Of a DNA stretch of 64,000 nt, positions 1-8,481 are shown one piece after another. Position 1 is the first letter of the stretch. The number at the start of each line of letters is the position of its first letter. The notes beneath the pieces were generated by a model, which searched no databases, had not been told where the DNA came from, and saw nothing but the letters and a program-made list of their open reading frames with translations. The stretch spans positions 23,271 to 87,270 of the forward strand of contig CAJTPB010000008.1 in assembly GCA_910578065.1 (NCBI GenBank). Direction: 5' to 3'. Both the position numbers and the translations under genes were made by a program. This stretch comes from an uncultured Christensenella sp. GTDB lineage: Bacteria; Bacillota; Clostridia; Christensenellales; Borkfalkiaceae.

Positions 1-1
1 T

Positions 2-364
2 CCGTTTACGCACTATCACAAGGTTCACGGCAAAGTGTTCAAGCAATTTGATTTAAAGCAGTTGGAGTATTTATACAGTTTTTACAACGCCGACGTGCAG
101 ATTATTTACGACGAATATACTAAGCAGGAAGAAATTAACCTTCAGCGCGCTCATCAAATTCAGGGGCAAATAAGAGAAATGCCAGACGGAGAAGAAAGGA
201 CTGCTCTACAAAACGAACTATCCACTCTGCGCCTTATGGAATTTAATATTTTTAAAGCATTAATTGAAACCGCCATCAAACTACGCGGAGAGTACCCGCG
301 AAAAGAATATTTGGAACACTTAAAGGAGCAAGCCAAAGCAATAGTTAGTACGGTATTAATGTAA
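2..364 (+). CDS. Hypothetical protein, 5' end outside window
   Basis: The reading frame is open to the window edge, so this is the C-terminal part of a longer gene. An internal GTG at 35 is possible, but nothing marks it as the start. The visible 120 residues are charged and mostly helical, with no motif I recognise. The middle part (around QREAH-type charged helices, ending in a Lys/Glu-rich stretch) could be coiled coil. The stop codon is one base before the ATG of the Smr gene, so the two are co-transcribed. AT-rich codon use matches the rest of the accessory segment. Function unknown. Confidence 0.6.
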   Translation, partial: PFTHYHKVHGKVFKQFDLKQLEYLYSFYNADVQIIYDEYTKQEEINLQRAHQIQGQIREMPDGEERTALQNELSTLRLMEFNIFKALIETAIKLRGEYPRKEYLEHLKEQAKAIVSTVLM

Positions 365-365
365 T

Positions 366-704
366 ATGAAAAGATTAAAAGAAATTAATTTGGAAGTCGG
401 TATGCCAACAAGTGCCGATGCACTTAAACTGTTAAAATCAAGTATAGTAAATGCTAAGAGTGGGAACGTCGGGTGTTTGTACGTTATCCACGGTTATGGC
501 AGTAGTGGAAGGGGCGGAGTCATAAGAGAAAAAGTTAGGCAGTGGCTTCACGCTCAAGCAAGAAACGGAACGGTTAAAGCCGTGATAAACGGAGAAGATT
601 TTGATATCTTCAATGCCAAAGCGCGAGAACTTAAAAGCACATATAAAGAATTAGAACAACTTTTAAAAGTCTGCAATCACGGTGTTACCGTAGTTGAACT
701 ATAA
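366..704 (+). CDS. Smr-domain protein
   Basis: This 112-residue protein is essentially one Smr domain, the small MutS2-type nicking/RNA-binding fold. The diagnostic core is the segment around residues 38-56, with VIHGYGSSGRGG followed by a helix, matching the family pattern of an IHG(x)G(x)G loop before an arginine-rich helix. Standalone Smr proteins are common in clostridial chromosomes and mobile elements; known members nick DNA or cleave RNA. The first half (a conserved strand plus helix) fits the N-terminal part of the domain. It follows the upstream gene by one base and is closed by a terminator at 714-743. The exact substrate cannot be read from sequence. Confidence 0.75.
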   Translation: MKRLKEINLEVGMPTSADALKLLKSSIVNAKSGNVGCLYVIHGYGSSGRGGVIREKVRQWLHAQARNGTVKAVINGEDFDIFNAKARELKSTYKELEQLLKVCNHGVTVVEL

Positions 705-713
705 TTGAAATGT

Positions 714-743
714 AAAATGAGCCACGATATGCGGCTCATTTTT
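714..743 (+). terminator. Rho-independent terminator after the Smr gene
   Basis: AAAATGAGCC pairs with GGCTCATTTT around a 9-base loop and runs into Ts. Nearly the same hairpin (ATGAGCC/GGCTCAT followed by TTTTTGTG) recurs at 8134-8161. The two therefore bracket the four-gene cassette. Confidence 0.85.
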
Positions 744-763
744 GTGATATTAATGTTTTATTA

Positions 764-822
764 TTGACAAAATTGCAATAATGATGTATACTGAATTTGA
801 ATTCAGTGAAAATAAATTCAGT
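764..822 (+). promoter_or_regulatory. Strong promoter with palindromic operator, upstream of ATPase cassette
   Basis: TTGACA (764-769), a 17-base spacer and TATACT (787-792) form a near-consensus SigA promoter. Overlapping the end of the -10 and the expected start is the palindrome CTGAATT-TG-AATTCAG (791-806). The heptamer ATTCAGT repeats directly at 801-807 and 816-822. This layout suggests a repressor site that shuts the cassette off; the repressor is not identifiable in the window. Confidence 0.8.
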
Positions 823-835
823 AAAGAGGCGCTAA

Positions 836-2197
836 ATGTTTATTGGAAGGCAAGAAGAATTGAAAGCCATACAAGGTATTCTTGAAAGAAAGAGTGGAAG
901 TGTGCTTGTATATGGGAAGAGAAAAGTAGGCAAGACAACTCTCATTTTAGAGGCACTTAAAAGCAGTAAAGACACTACTGTTTATTATGAGTGCCTTAAA
1001 TCTTCAATGCAGGATAATATCAACGGATTTGTTTCTGTACTTGTCAAGATAAAGGTATTGCCTGTACAAATGGGGTTTTCATCGTTTCAGGAAGTATTTC
1101 AGTATCTGAATACGTTGGATAAAACTTTAAATATCATTATTGATGAGTATCCCTATTTAAAGCAGTTTAATAAAGGGGAAACGGTGGATTCGATTTTCCA
1201 GACAATCATTGACAACAACATAACTAATATAAGGTTATTTATATCGGGCTCACATGTTGGCATGATGAAAGATTTGCTGGAAGAGAAGAATGCCTTGTAC
1301 GGTAGGTTTTCTTTGAATATCAAGTTGAAAGAACTTAATTACAGGGAAACTGCGGTATTTTACAATGATAAAACCGCCTATGATAAAATTGCATTTTATT
1401 CTGTGTTTGGCGGTTCGCCTTTTGTTAATGAACAACTTGACGTCAGAGCTGATTTAAAACAAAATATTTTGAGAACAGTGTTAAATCCATTAAACGCTGT
1501 CTATTCCTATGCGGAAAATCTTCTTGTTTCAGATTTGTCCGGAAGTGTTAATGCGGAGCGCATTTTAAACGTTATAGCAAATGGAAGGAAGAAGTATGGT
1601 GAAATTGAAAGCAAGTTGGGATTGACAAATAACGGGCTTTTGAGTAAACAGCTAAAAACTTTACTTGATATGGATATGGTTTCAAAAGTTTATCCCATAA
1701 ATAAGGAAGACGACAACAAAAAAGTTTCCTATGAAATGACGGATAACCTTTTGCGGTTTTGGTATACTTACGTCTATAAAAATAAAAGTGCGTTACAGAT
1801 GTTAGGGGCAGAGGCATTTTACGATAATTATATTGAACCGTCTATCACAACTTTTATCTCACATAGGGTTGAAGAGATAGCAAGGACGTTTTTCTCATTA
1901 CAAGTTAAAGAAGGTAAGAGGAAAGGTATATTCCGTATCGGAACGTATTACTACGATGACAGCGCAACAAAGACAAACGGAGAATTTGATGTTGTATTGC
2001 AGAGAAAAGATAATTACGATATTTACGAAGTCAAGTATTATTCTAAACCACTTTCTTTAAAAGAAATGCAAGCGGAAGAAGAACAAATCAGAAATATAAA
2101 AGGACTTGCTGTTGGTACAATTGGATTTATTTCAGTGAACGGCTTTGAGAATTTATCCTCAAAATATGAGTGTGTTAGTGGTGATGATTTGTACTAA
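836..2197 (+). CDS. ATPase with DUF234-type C-terminal nuclease-like domain
   Basis: A 453-residue P-loop ATPase of the archaeal-type ATPase/DUF234 family (STAND/MNS-like). The Walker A is GKRKVGKT at residues 27-34 and the Walker B is IIIDEYP with D103-E104. The middle has a winged-helix-like part (around residues 240-280, KYGEIESKLGLTNNGLLSK). The C-terminal part carries the DUF234 signature NLLRFWYTYV and then an EFDVV...YEVKYY pair near residues 383-402, the D and E-x-K of a PD-(D/E)XK nuclease fold. ATPases of this family occur widely in islands, and their biochemical role is poorly known. It is the first gene of the cassette, 38 nt after the operator. Co-location with a DUF3883 protein makes a defence or DNA-processing role likely but unproven. 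Confidence 0.8.
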   Translation: MFIGRQEELKAIQGILERKSGSVLVYGKRKVGKTTLILEALKSSKDTTVYYECLKSSMQDNINGFVSVLVKIKVLPVQMGFSSFQEVFQYLNTLDKTLNIIIDEYPYLKQFNKGETVDSIFQTIIDNNITNIRLFISGSHVGMMKDLLEEKNALYGRFSLNIKLKELNYRETAVFYNDKTAYDKIAFYSVFGGSPFVNEQLDVRADLKQNILRTVLNPLNAVYSYAENLLVSDLSGSVNAERILNVIANGRKKYGEIESKLGLTNNGLLSKQLKTLLDMDMVSKVYPINKEDDNKKVSYEMTDNLLRFWYTYVYKNKSALQMLGAEAFYDNYIEPSITTFISHRVEEIARTFFSLQVKEGKRKGIFRIGTYYYDDSATKTNGEFDVVLQRKDNYDIYEVKYYSKPLSLKEMQAEEEQIRNIKGLAVGTIGFISVNGFENLSSKYECVSGDDLY

Positions 2198-2247
2198 TAA
2201 GGAATTTAATTTTTAGGTTTTCGTTACTAACTTTGGAGAAAGATATT

Positions 2248-5200
2248 ATGAATATAAGAGAACAAATTGAGGAAGAAATTAGAAAAATTTATAATAAATA
2301 TTTGCATTCGGCTGAAGAAATTGTAAGTGATTATAATCGCGAAGAGTCATTGCGAAAGGATTATGAGGGGCGGCAAATTTATGAATTATTACAAAATGCC
2401 GACGATGAAGCGGAGAATGTTGACTGCGAAGTTTTTATAGAATTGGATGGGACAAAACTAACAATTAAAAATACAGGTACTCCGTTTTCCTTCAGGGGTA
2501 TAAAATCTCTTATGCATCCAAACGCGAGCCCTAAACTTATAAATGAAAATAAAATAGGCAATAAGGGGCTCGGCTTCAGGGCGATATTGAATTGGACTGA
2601 TTCTATAAAAATTCTGACTAAAGATTTTTGCGTTGAATTTTCTACAGATTATGCTAAATCGTTTTTTAGTAAAATTATAGAAGAAAACCACAATTTGCGT
2701 TCGGATATAGAGTTGCTTACTAAACAAGATTTTCCAATATCGCTTCTCTCGTGTCCAAGAGTTCTTGACGAAAATCTATTACCTGATGATAGATATGATA
2801 CTGTAATAGTTTTTGATTGCAATGAAAAATTAATTGAGGAAATTAAAAATGAAATACAAAGTTTGACATTAGAGGAGCTTATATTCTTAAAAAATCTTAA
2901 AATTATACATATCAAGACGGAAGATATTTATCGCACTATAGAAAAAATTGAAGTTAATGGCGAAGTGTTTTTAAGAGAAAAGGACGAACTTACCGAAATA
3001 GAAGAAGAAAGAAATTGGAAAATATTTAGGACTCACGGCGAGATAGAGATTGAAGAAAAGATTAAAACATATGAGTTTATAATTGCATATAACGAAAAAT
3101 ATGATAACAGAAATAATGTACTCTATTCATACTTCAAGACCGATGTCGAAATGCCGTTTCCTGCACTTATTCATGGTACATTTGAATTATCAAGTGACAG
3201 AAACAACTTAATCAAAGGTAGTTCAGTTAATAAGATTCTTATTGAAAAATTGACTGATTTTATGATTGATACTGCAGTTAATATATCCTTGTCTTCGGGC
3301 AAATGTGACTATGCTCCGTTACAATTGCTGACATCCGATTTGAGTTCTTTTACTTTAGATACTCAGTATGGTTTTAACTCTATACTAAGTAGCAAGTTAA
3401 GAACGGCAAAAATATTGCCCACGATAAGCAACCAGTATTTGTCCGTTGAAGACTGTCCTAAGTATTCAATTTCTGGTTTTGAGCGTACCGTTAATCCCGA
3501 AAAATTCCCTGAACTTTTGAAAAATGAGCCTGATGGTCCCATAAGAACATTTATACAAGACCTTGATCTCGGCTTTTACAGCCAAAGTGAACTGTGCAAT
3601 AGAATCAACAGTGACTTAGATTATTATTCTTTAGAAGACAAATGCGAGCTTATCAGTTGTTTTAAAGATGAGTATAGTTATCCCGACGAAGGCGTTGGCG
3701 CGCCGTATCTGCTTGTTGACATAAATGGTAACGCAATTTGTGATAAAGAAAAAGTTTATCCGTTGAGTGGTGGCAAGACGTTTGTTGGTTTGCCTGACTG
3801 GGTAAAAGTCCATTTTTTAAACGATAAAATGGAACAATTGTTGCGCAAGGAATTTGAAATATCTGGGCAGGACGACTACAGCGTCAGGCGGTTTGCCCAA
3901 TCCATGTCGATATTTAATGTTGACGAATACAGCTTTGAAAAGGTTTTAAGAAATTTAAATGGGCAAATTGCTTCGGAGGATTTAACGGTTGATCATTGCC
4001 GCGACATATTAAGTTGGTTGTACTCTTGCTATAAAAACGGCAATAAATTCCCCGACGGGCTTAAAATAAAGGTAATCAGTCGAAACGGGGAATTGCTTAA
4101 TGCTTCCGAATGTTATTTCGGGAAGGAGTACGAAAATATAATCGGCGAAAACGTTCTTGCACCTATTACGGATAATTTTATAGCCGATACAGATACGTTG
4201 GAGCTTGGAAGTGAAACGAAAGAAAGCGTTCAAGCGTTTTTAACGTGGTTGGGTGTAAGTAAATATCCTAGAGTACGCACGAAGACGCTTACAAGAGACG
4301 AAAGGAACTTGTTTGATAATTACCATAGGGAAGTATCAAGTGAATATATTTGTGACAACGGCGAAAGATACGGTGGCTATGAGTTTTCTATTTACGAGTG
4401 TAAAGTCGCAACCTTTGAACACCTTAATAAAATTCTATCAACTTCCTGCTTTGGAGATATTTTGGCGTGGTTTATCGCGGATAATAGAGTTCAGGAAATG
4501 CTGGCGGTTGACGCTGAAATTTATAGAAGTTCTTATATAAGGGGTAAAAGGTACACTCAATATAATTTAAGAACGGTTAACTGCAACCATATGCGTTCTT
4601 ATTTTCAGTGGCAGCTGAAAAGTGTCAATTGGGTAAAATGCCACGACGGAAACAATTATGCTGTCGATAAATGCAGCTTCACCGATTACGGCATATCTTC
4701 ATTGATAGGTGTACCCGAATACGATTTAACGGCATTAAAAGAATTGTTCGGCCCGCGCGCAAAACGTCAAGCTGAGGAGACTTTGAGTAAATCCGGAGTA
4801 TCGGACGGTATTGCCAATATGGATAAACGGACTATATACGATATTTTATTGCGTTTACCTGAAGTTGATACCGACTGTTCGAAAGGAAGTAAAATATATA
4901 ACGAACTGATTAAGCAATTAGAAGACATCGAAAACCTTTCTAACAGCAACGCAGAATACACTGAATTTATGCGTAACGGCAAAGTTTTATGTAAGCACGA
5001 TGGTGAAAAGGCATATACATCAATAAAGAGAGCTCGCTATACAGACAACCGAATCTTCAGTGGTGAAATCTTAAAAAAATTCAATATGCTGTGCGTCAAC
5101 GCGCGAAGCGGCGAAAGTAAGGTTGAAAAAATACTCGGCGTTTCCCCTTTGAAAAACATTGCTATTTCATTATCGGGAGAGGTTATAAAGCACCCCCTTA

Positions 5201-6816
5201 ATTCCGACTTTCAGGAAATTTATAAGCAGTTTTTGCCTTACGTTTACGCCTGCAGATTAATGGCAGTAAAAAAGCCGCAGAAGGATCTAAGAAATCTTAT
5301 TAATACAAGAGTTCTGCTGGTCAGTGAAATAGATGTAAAATTTGCTTTAAATGGGGAAGAGTATATTTCAAAAATTAACGATTTCGAAATAGCCTATATT
5401 GTAAATGATAAAACGGCGTACATAAAAGTGCCCAACAGGTATAACGATATTGAAAAAATTAAATCAGGTGTAATTGAGTTTTCTGCCGCAGTAGCTGAAG
5501 TAATTACGAACATTTTAGACGTAGATGGGGATAAAGACTTTTTCCGAGGTTTGTTTGCCGGTTCAAAAAGCACCCGTGACTACATTATGTGCAATGACCG
5601 CGGGGATGAAGAGCTCAGTTATCTTAAACAGGCAATGGCCGAGTTAAAGATAAAGTCTGATTTCAGGGCGGATTTTTGGAGAATAATTGCGGACTGTCTT
5701 GATGTTGGATACAATGACGAAAGCGAAGCAGAAAGACTTGTTAAAGAGGCTTTCAGCATTGGTGAATTTAACAACGATTTTACTAATATACACAGCGTAG
5801 AAAGTTTAGACGAAATAGTTTCCCTGTTTAAAAAATTGGAACTAGATGTCGATGAGTACAATTCGCGTGCGATAAACGAAATAAACCTTATCCCGTACTG
5901 GAAGAAAAAGCTTACGGGTTTAAAGCTGGCGCTCAAAAACAAATATTATAGCTATCTTTATAAACTCGGTAAATGCAATGGTGCGTCCATTGAAGAGTTT
6001 TTATCGTTACTCAGTAAATATGCTTTTACCGACGCATCTTTTACAAACAGCGTAAACGAAGATATTTATCAAAAGTTTAACGACCTTTTCGGTGTGTCCG
6101 TGGACGAACTTAATACGATTGAAACTGCTGATAAAAAGATTCTTGATGCAATGAGTGGCAGTTTAGATTTGATGCGGGCCGCGGAGCTTTTAGGACGAGA
6201 GGATGAGTTTGAGCAGAAAAATGATTTTCAGCCATTGAATGACGATTCAGAAGAATATGAGCAAGACAATGAGCTCGAAGATAAAAAGGTGAATAATATT
6301 GAGGCCACCAATATTGGGAGAGCAGAGTTCGAACCTAAATCACATCATGATGGGAAACCGCATGGTGGCTTTCGTGCTGAAGATTTACAGAAAACGAAAT
6401 TGCGGAATGGGCTCTTATGCGAGAAAGCTGTATTAGAAAAACTGCAAGAAAAGTACAAGGCAAAATGGATTTCCGGTTATTCCAAGGAGTACGGTAATCC
6501 AGAAGGCAGTGATGATTACGGTTACGATATGGAATATGTTGACGATAATGGGGAAGTTATTTTTGTTGAGGTTAAATCATCCTCTTCGGACAAGATCGAA
6601 TTTGTCATGACTCAAAATGAAATTGATGTAGGAAGAGCCAATAAAAATCGATATAAGGTTATATTCGTAAATTCTAGTGCGAACCCATTAGTGCCTTTAG
6701 ATCTGGGATATATTTTCGATTTTGATGAAGGTGAAGAATTGTTTGACAACTCAAAATTTGCAATTAAAGCAAAAGAATACGTTTTATTGACTAAGAAAAA
6801 GGAGAATTCTCATTGA
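2248..6816 (+). CDS. NO VEIN/sacsin-like protein: Hsp90-type ATPase plus C-terminal DUF3883
   Basis: I start at ATG 2248 rather than the TTG at 2233, because GGAG (2235-2238) sits 9 bases before it. The product is 1522 residues. The N-terminus is a GHKL/Hsp90-like ATPase of the sacsin type: YELLQNADDEA (residues 45-55, N-box), LTIKNTGTPF (71-80) and IGNKGLGFRA (103-112). A long middle part (about 300-1350) has no motif I recognise. After an acidic linker, the C-terminal region (about 1386-1490) matches DUF3883, the NO VEIN C-terminal domain, with YGYDMEY and IFVEVKSSS as the acidic and E-x-K residues of a restriction-endonuclease-like fold. Proteins of this architecture recur in bacterial defence islands. 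It probably couples ATP-driven conformational change to nucleic-acid recognition or cleavage; the target is unknown. Confidence 0.85.
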   Translation: MNIREQIEEEIRKIYNKYLHSAEEIVSDYNREESLRKDYEGRQIYELLQNADDEAENVDCEVFIELDGTKLTIKNTGTPFSFRGIKSLMHPNASPKLINENKIGNKGLGFRAILNWTDSIKILTKDFCVEFSTDYAKSFFSKIIEENHNLRSDIELLTKQDFPISLLSCPRVLDENLLPDDRYDTVIVFDCNEKLIEEIKNEIQSLTLEELIFLKNLKIIHIKTEDIYRTIEKIEVNGEVFLREKDELTEIEEERNWKIFRTHGEIEIEEKIKTYEFIIAYNEKYDNRNNVLYSYFKTDVEMPFPALIHGTFELSSDRNNLIKGSSVNKILIEKLTDFMIDTAVNISLSSGKCDYAPLQLLTSDLSSFTLDTQYGFNSILSSKLRTAKILPTISNQYLSVEDCPKYSISGFERTVNPEKFPELLKNEPDGPIRTFIQDLDLGFYSQSELCNRINSDLDYYSLEDKCELISCFKDEYSYPDEGVGAPYLLVDINGNAICDKEKVYPLSGGKTFVGLPDWVKVHFLNDKMEQLLRKEFEISGQDDYSVRRFAQSMSIFNVDEYSFEKVLRNLNGQIASEDLTVDHCRDILSWLYSCYKNGNKFPDGLKIKVISRNGELLNASECYFGKEYENIIGENVLAPITDNFIADTDTLELGSETKESVQAFLTWLGVSKYPRVRTKTLTRDERNLFDNYHREVSSEYICDNGERYGGYEFSIYECKVATFEHLNKILSTSCFGDILAWFIADNRVQEMLAVDAEIYRSSYIRGKRYTQYNLRTVNCNHMRSYFQWQLKSVNWVKCHDGNNYAVDKCSFTDYGISSLIGVPEYDLTALKELFGPRAKRQAEETLSKSGVSDGIANMDKRTIYDILLRLPEVDTDCSKGSKIYNELIKQLEDIENLSNSNAEYTEFMRNGKVLCKHDGEKAYTSIKRARYTDNRIFSGEILKKFNMLCVNARSGESKVEKILGVSPLKNIAISLSGEVIKHPLNSDFQEIYKQFLPYVYACRLMAVKKPQKDLRNLINTRVLLVSEIDVKFALNGEEYISKINDFEIAYIVNDKTAYIKVPNRYNDIEKIKSGVIEFSAAVAEVITNILDVDGDKDFFRGLFAGSKSTRDYIMCNDRGDEELSYLKQAMAELKIKSDFRADFWRIIADCLDVGYNDESEAERLVKEAFSIGEFNNDFTNIHSVESLDEIVSLFKKLELDVDEYNSRAINEINLIPYWKKKLTGLKLALKNKYYSYLYKLGKCNGASIEEFLSLLSKYAFTDASFTNSVNEDIYQKFNDLFGVSVDELNTIETADKKILDAMSGSLDLMRAAELLGREDEFEQKNDFQPLNDDSEEYEQDNELEDKKVNNIEATNIGRAEFEPKSHHDGKPHGGFRAEDLQKTKLRNGLLCEKAVLEKLQEKYKAKWISGYSKEYGNPEGSDDYGYDMEYVDDNGEVIFVEVKSSSSDKIEFVMTQNEIDVGRANKNRYKVIFVNSSANPLVPLDLGYIFDFDEGEELFDNSKFAIKAKEYVLLTKKKENSH

Positions 6817-7010
6817 TTAAAATAATTAAAAATGCGATTAAGTGTAATCACTGTGGCGATGTGATTGAATCAACTCATCGGCATAACTTTGTAACTTGTT
6901 CTTGTGGGTGTTGTAGTGTTGATGGTGGCCTTGATTATCTAAGACGTTGTTTCAAAAATTCTCAAGAAGATTTTATAGAACTTAGTGAGGAAATAGAGAT
7001 AGATGAATGA
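6813..7010 (+). CDS. Small zinc-ribbon protein
   Basis: A 65-residue protein starting at TTG, overlapping the stop of the preceding gene by four bases, with AAGGAG just upstream. It has two cysteine pairs, CNHC (about residues 11-14) and CSCGCC (about 29-34), plus a conserved-looking HRHNFVTC and VDGGLDYLRR tail. I recall small bacterial zinc-ribbon proteins of this type (DUF7695-like) that often sit beside larger defence or mobile genes. The overlap implies translational coupling with the NOV-like gene. It may be a nucleic-acid-binding or adaptor subunit; no enzymatic residues are visible. Confidence 0.75.
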   Translation: MIKIIKNAIKCNHCGDVIESTHRHNFVTCSCGCCSVDGGLDYLRRCFKNSQEDFIELSEEIEIDE

Positions 7011-7050
7011 TTTTTAAATTTGACAATTTTTATGCTGAACAAAGGTTATC

Positions 7051-8130
7051 TTGAAAGACGCGAAGCGGGTCGCGCAACATACTATATACGAAAAAATTAG
7101 CGGTTTTACAATGGATAATATTGAATTAAAAAAACAAATGAATCGGGTATTTAGAGAAGCGATGCAGGAAGCTAAAAGGGATAAGTGTTTAATTTGTGGC
7201 AAATTATGCACCAGCTTTTGTAACTCACATATTATTCCCCAGTTCATACTAAAATCAATCGCAGAAAAGGGTTATGTATTACAAGGTGTAAGTGCTTTCA
7301 GTACTCCAAATGATAAAGTAATCGAAAGTAAAAAGGGAATAAATAGTACTTGGACATTCAAAGTGATATGTAATGAATGTGATGTAAAATATTTTGCGGA
7401 TTATGAAAACGAACAGGCGTTAATTAAAGAACCTACAACAAAACAACTAGCGGAAATTGCTTTGAAGAACAGTATGATGCAATTAGCAAAACGCTATCAT
7501 GAAGTTGCACTTTATAAAAAATTTGATGATAGAATTGAACGAAAGGATTTATTAGATGAAGAGCATCAGTTGGATATTAGAGATTATCAGTATGATTTGA
7601 AACGTGCTAAAAAGATTATTGAAAACAATTTAAAATCCGGATACATTTTAATGTTTTATCAAATCTTGAATTATGTAACTCCTATAGCAATGCAAGGGCC
7701 TTTGGCAGTACATAGAGATATTGACGGAGAAATTGTGAACGATGTTGATAATTTTGACCATAACATAAAAATGCAACAATTACACATTGGCATTTTTCCC
7801 TTAAAAAATTCAACAGTAGTATTGGCTTTTTATCATAAAGACGATAGAAATTACATCAAATTTAATAGGAAATTTAATAGGCTAAAAGTCGGTGAAAAGT
7901 TGCAATATATAAATTATCTTGTTTTTAAGTATTGTGAGCATTATGCGGTTTCTCCTAACATTTCTGAAGATGTATTAAAAGACGATAATTTAGTGCAGTT
8001 AGTGTTAGAAGAAAATGATTCCCCACAACATTTTATTTCGCCCGATGATATGTTTTTTATGATGAATAAGCCACTTGTAAATTGGAAAGATATTCCTAAT
8101 TTATTGGACGAGCGATATAAGCTACGATAA
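7051..8130 (+). CDS. HNH-like zinc-binding protein, unknown function
   Basis: A 359-residue protein. The N-terminal third holds a zinc-finger/HNH-like arrangement: CLIC (residues 46-49), SHIIP (59-63) and CNEC (107-110). This is the C2...H...C2 layout of treble-clef HNH nucleases, though the catalytic Asn/His set is not complete enough to assert activity. The rest (residues 120-359) is unlike any family I know. The TTG at 7051 follows AAAGG; an in-frame ATG at 7111 would remove 20 residues and has no better site. It lies 40 nt after the zinc-ribbon gene, is last in the cassette and is followed by a terminator. It may be the effector nuclease. Confidence 0.7.
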   Translation: MKDAKRVAQHTIYEKISGFTMDNIELKKQMNRVFREAMQEAKRDKCLICGKLCTSFCNSHIIPQFILKSIAEKGYVLQGVSAFSTPNDKVIESKKGINSTWTFKVICNECDVKYFADYENEQALIKEPTTKQLAEIALKNSMMQLAKRYHEVALYKKFDDRIERKDLLDEEHQLDIRDYQYDLKRAKKIIENNLKSGYILMFYQILNYVTPIAMQGPLAVHRDIDGEIVNDVDNFDHNIKMQQLHIGIFPLKNSTVVLAFYHKDDRNYIKFNRKFNRLKVGEKLQYINYLVFKYCEHYAVSPNISEDVLKDDNLVQLVLEENDSPQHFISPDDMFFMMNKPLVNWKDIPNLLDERYKLR

Positions 8131-8133
8131 ATC

Positions 8134-8161
8134 AATGAGCCGTAATTGACGGCTCATTTTT
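8134..8161 (+). terminator. Terminator closing the four-gene cassette
   Basis: AATGAGCCGT pairs with ACGGCTCATT across a five-base loop, followed by Ts. The stem core matches the terminator at 714-743. Confidence 0.85.
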
Positions 8162-8171
8162 GTGAAAAGAA

Positions 8172-8292
8172 TTGGGAAGTTTTGGGAAGTTGCTGATTTT
8201 AGGGAATTTGTAACAAACGGATAAGTTGGGTTTAAATAGGTAAAAAGTTTGATTTTGGGGCGTTTTTAGGCTGTTTTCGGCTAAAAATGCCC
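8172..8292. repeat. Tandem 10-mers and hairpin beside the attachment site
   Basis: TTGGGAAGTT occurs twice head to tail at 8172-8181 and 8182-8191. A hairpin of GGGCGTTTTTAG (8258-8269) and CTAAAAATGCCC (8281-8292), one mismatch, lies further on. Short tandem repeats next to an att site are typical integrase or excisionase arm sites; that role is inferred. The rest of 8131-8335 is AT-rich and shows no gene. Confidence 0.5.
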
Positions 8293-8335
8293 TTATTTTA
8301 TGGTTTTTGTTAAGGTCAATTTTTGACGCATATGC

Positions 8336-8390
8336 CTTAAAATCCCTCGGTAGAAATACCGTGCCGGTTCAAGTCCGGACTCGGGCACCA
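8336..8390 (+). other. 3' fragment of tRNA-Leu(UAA): element attachment site
   Basis: CTTAAAATCC is the 3' part of a UAA anticodon loop and stem. It is followed by a long variable arm, a T-loop GGTTCAAGTCC, the acceptor 3' strand CTCGGGC and encoded CCA. The bases before CTTAAAA cannot form the 5' anticodon stem, and no D-arm or 5' acceptor strand precedes it, so the tRNA is not whole. The T-stem base pair is also mismatched (G/A). This is what tyrosine-recombinase integration into a tRNA 3' end leaves at the far end of an element. The intact gene should lie left of this window. Confidence 0.75.
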
Positions 8391-8395
8391 GCGAA

Positions 8396-8442
8396 AAAAG
8401 TCGACATTTTCTGATAAAACAGAGAGTGTCGACTTTTCATAA
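8396..8442 (+). terminator. Terminator downstream of the tRNA-Leu fragment
   Basis: AAAAGTCGACA (8396-8406) and TGTCGACTTTT (8427-8437) form an 11-bp perfect stem ending in Ts. It was probably the natural terminator of the original tRNA-Leu gene. Confidence 0.75.
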
Positions 8443-8462
8443 TACAAAAAATATGTTATAAT
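8434..8462 (+). promoter_or_regulatory. Extended -10 promoter for the AbiEi-like gene
   Basis: TGT-TATAAT (8454-8462) is an extended -10. A weak -35 (TTTTCA, 8434-8439) is 17 bases upstream. It overlaps the terminator stem, so read-through and initiation may interact. Confidence 0.6.
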
Positions 8463-8481
8463 GATTTAAAAGGAGACCAAT

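Noticed and set aside
8336..8390. Functional tRNA-Leu gene
   Set aside because: The 5' acceptor strand, D-arm and anticodon 5' stem are missing, so only the 3' half is present.
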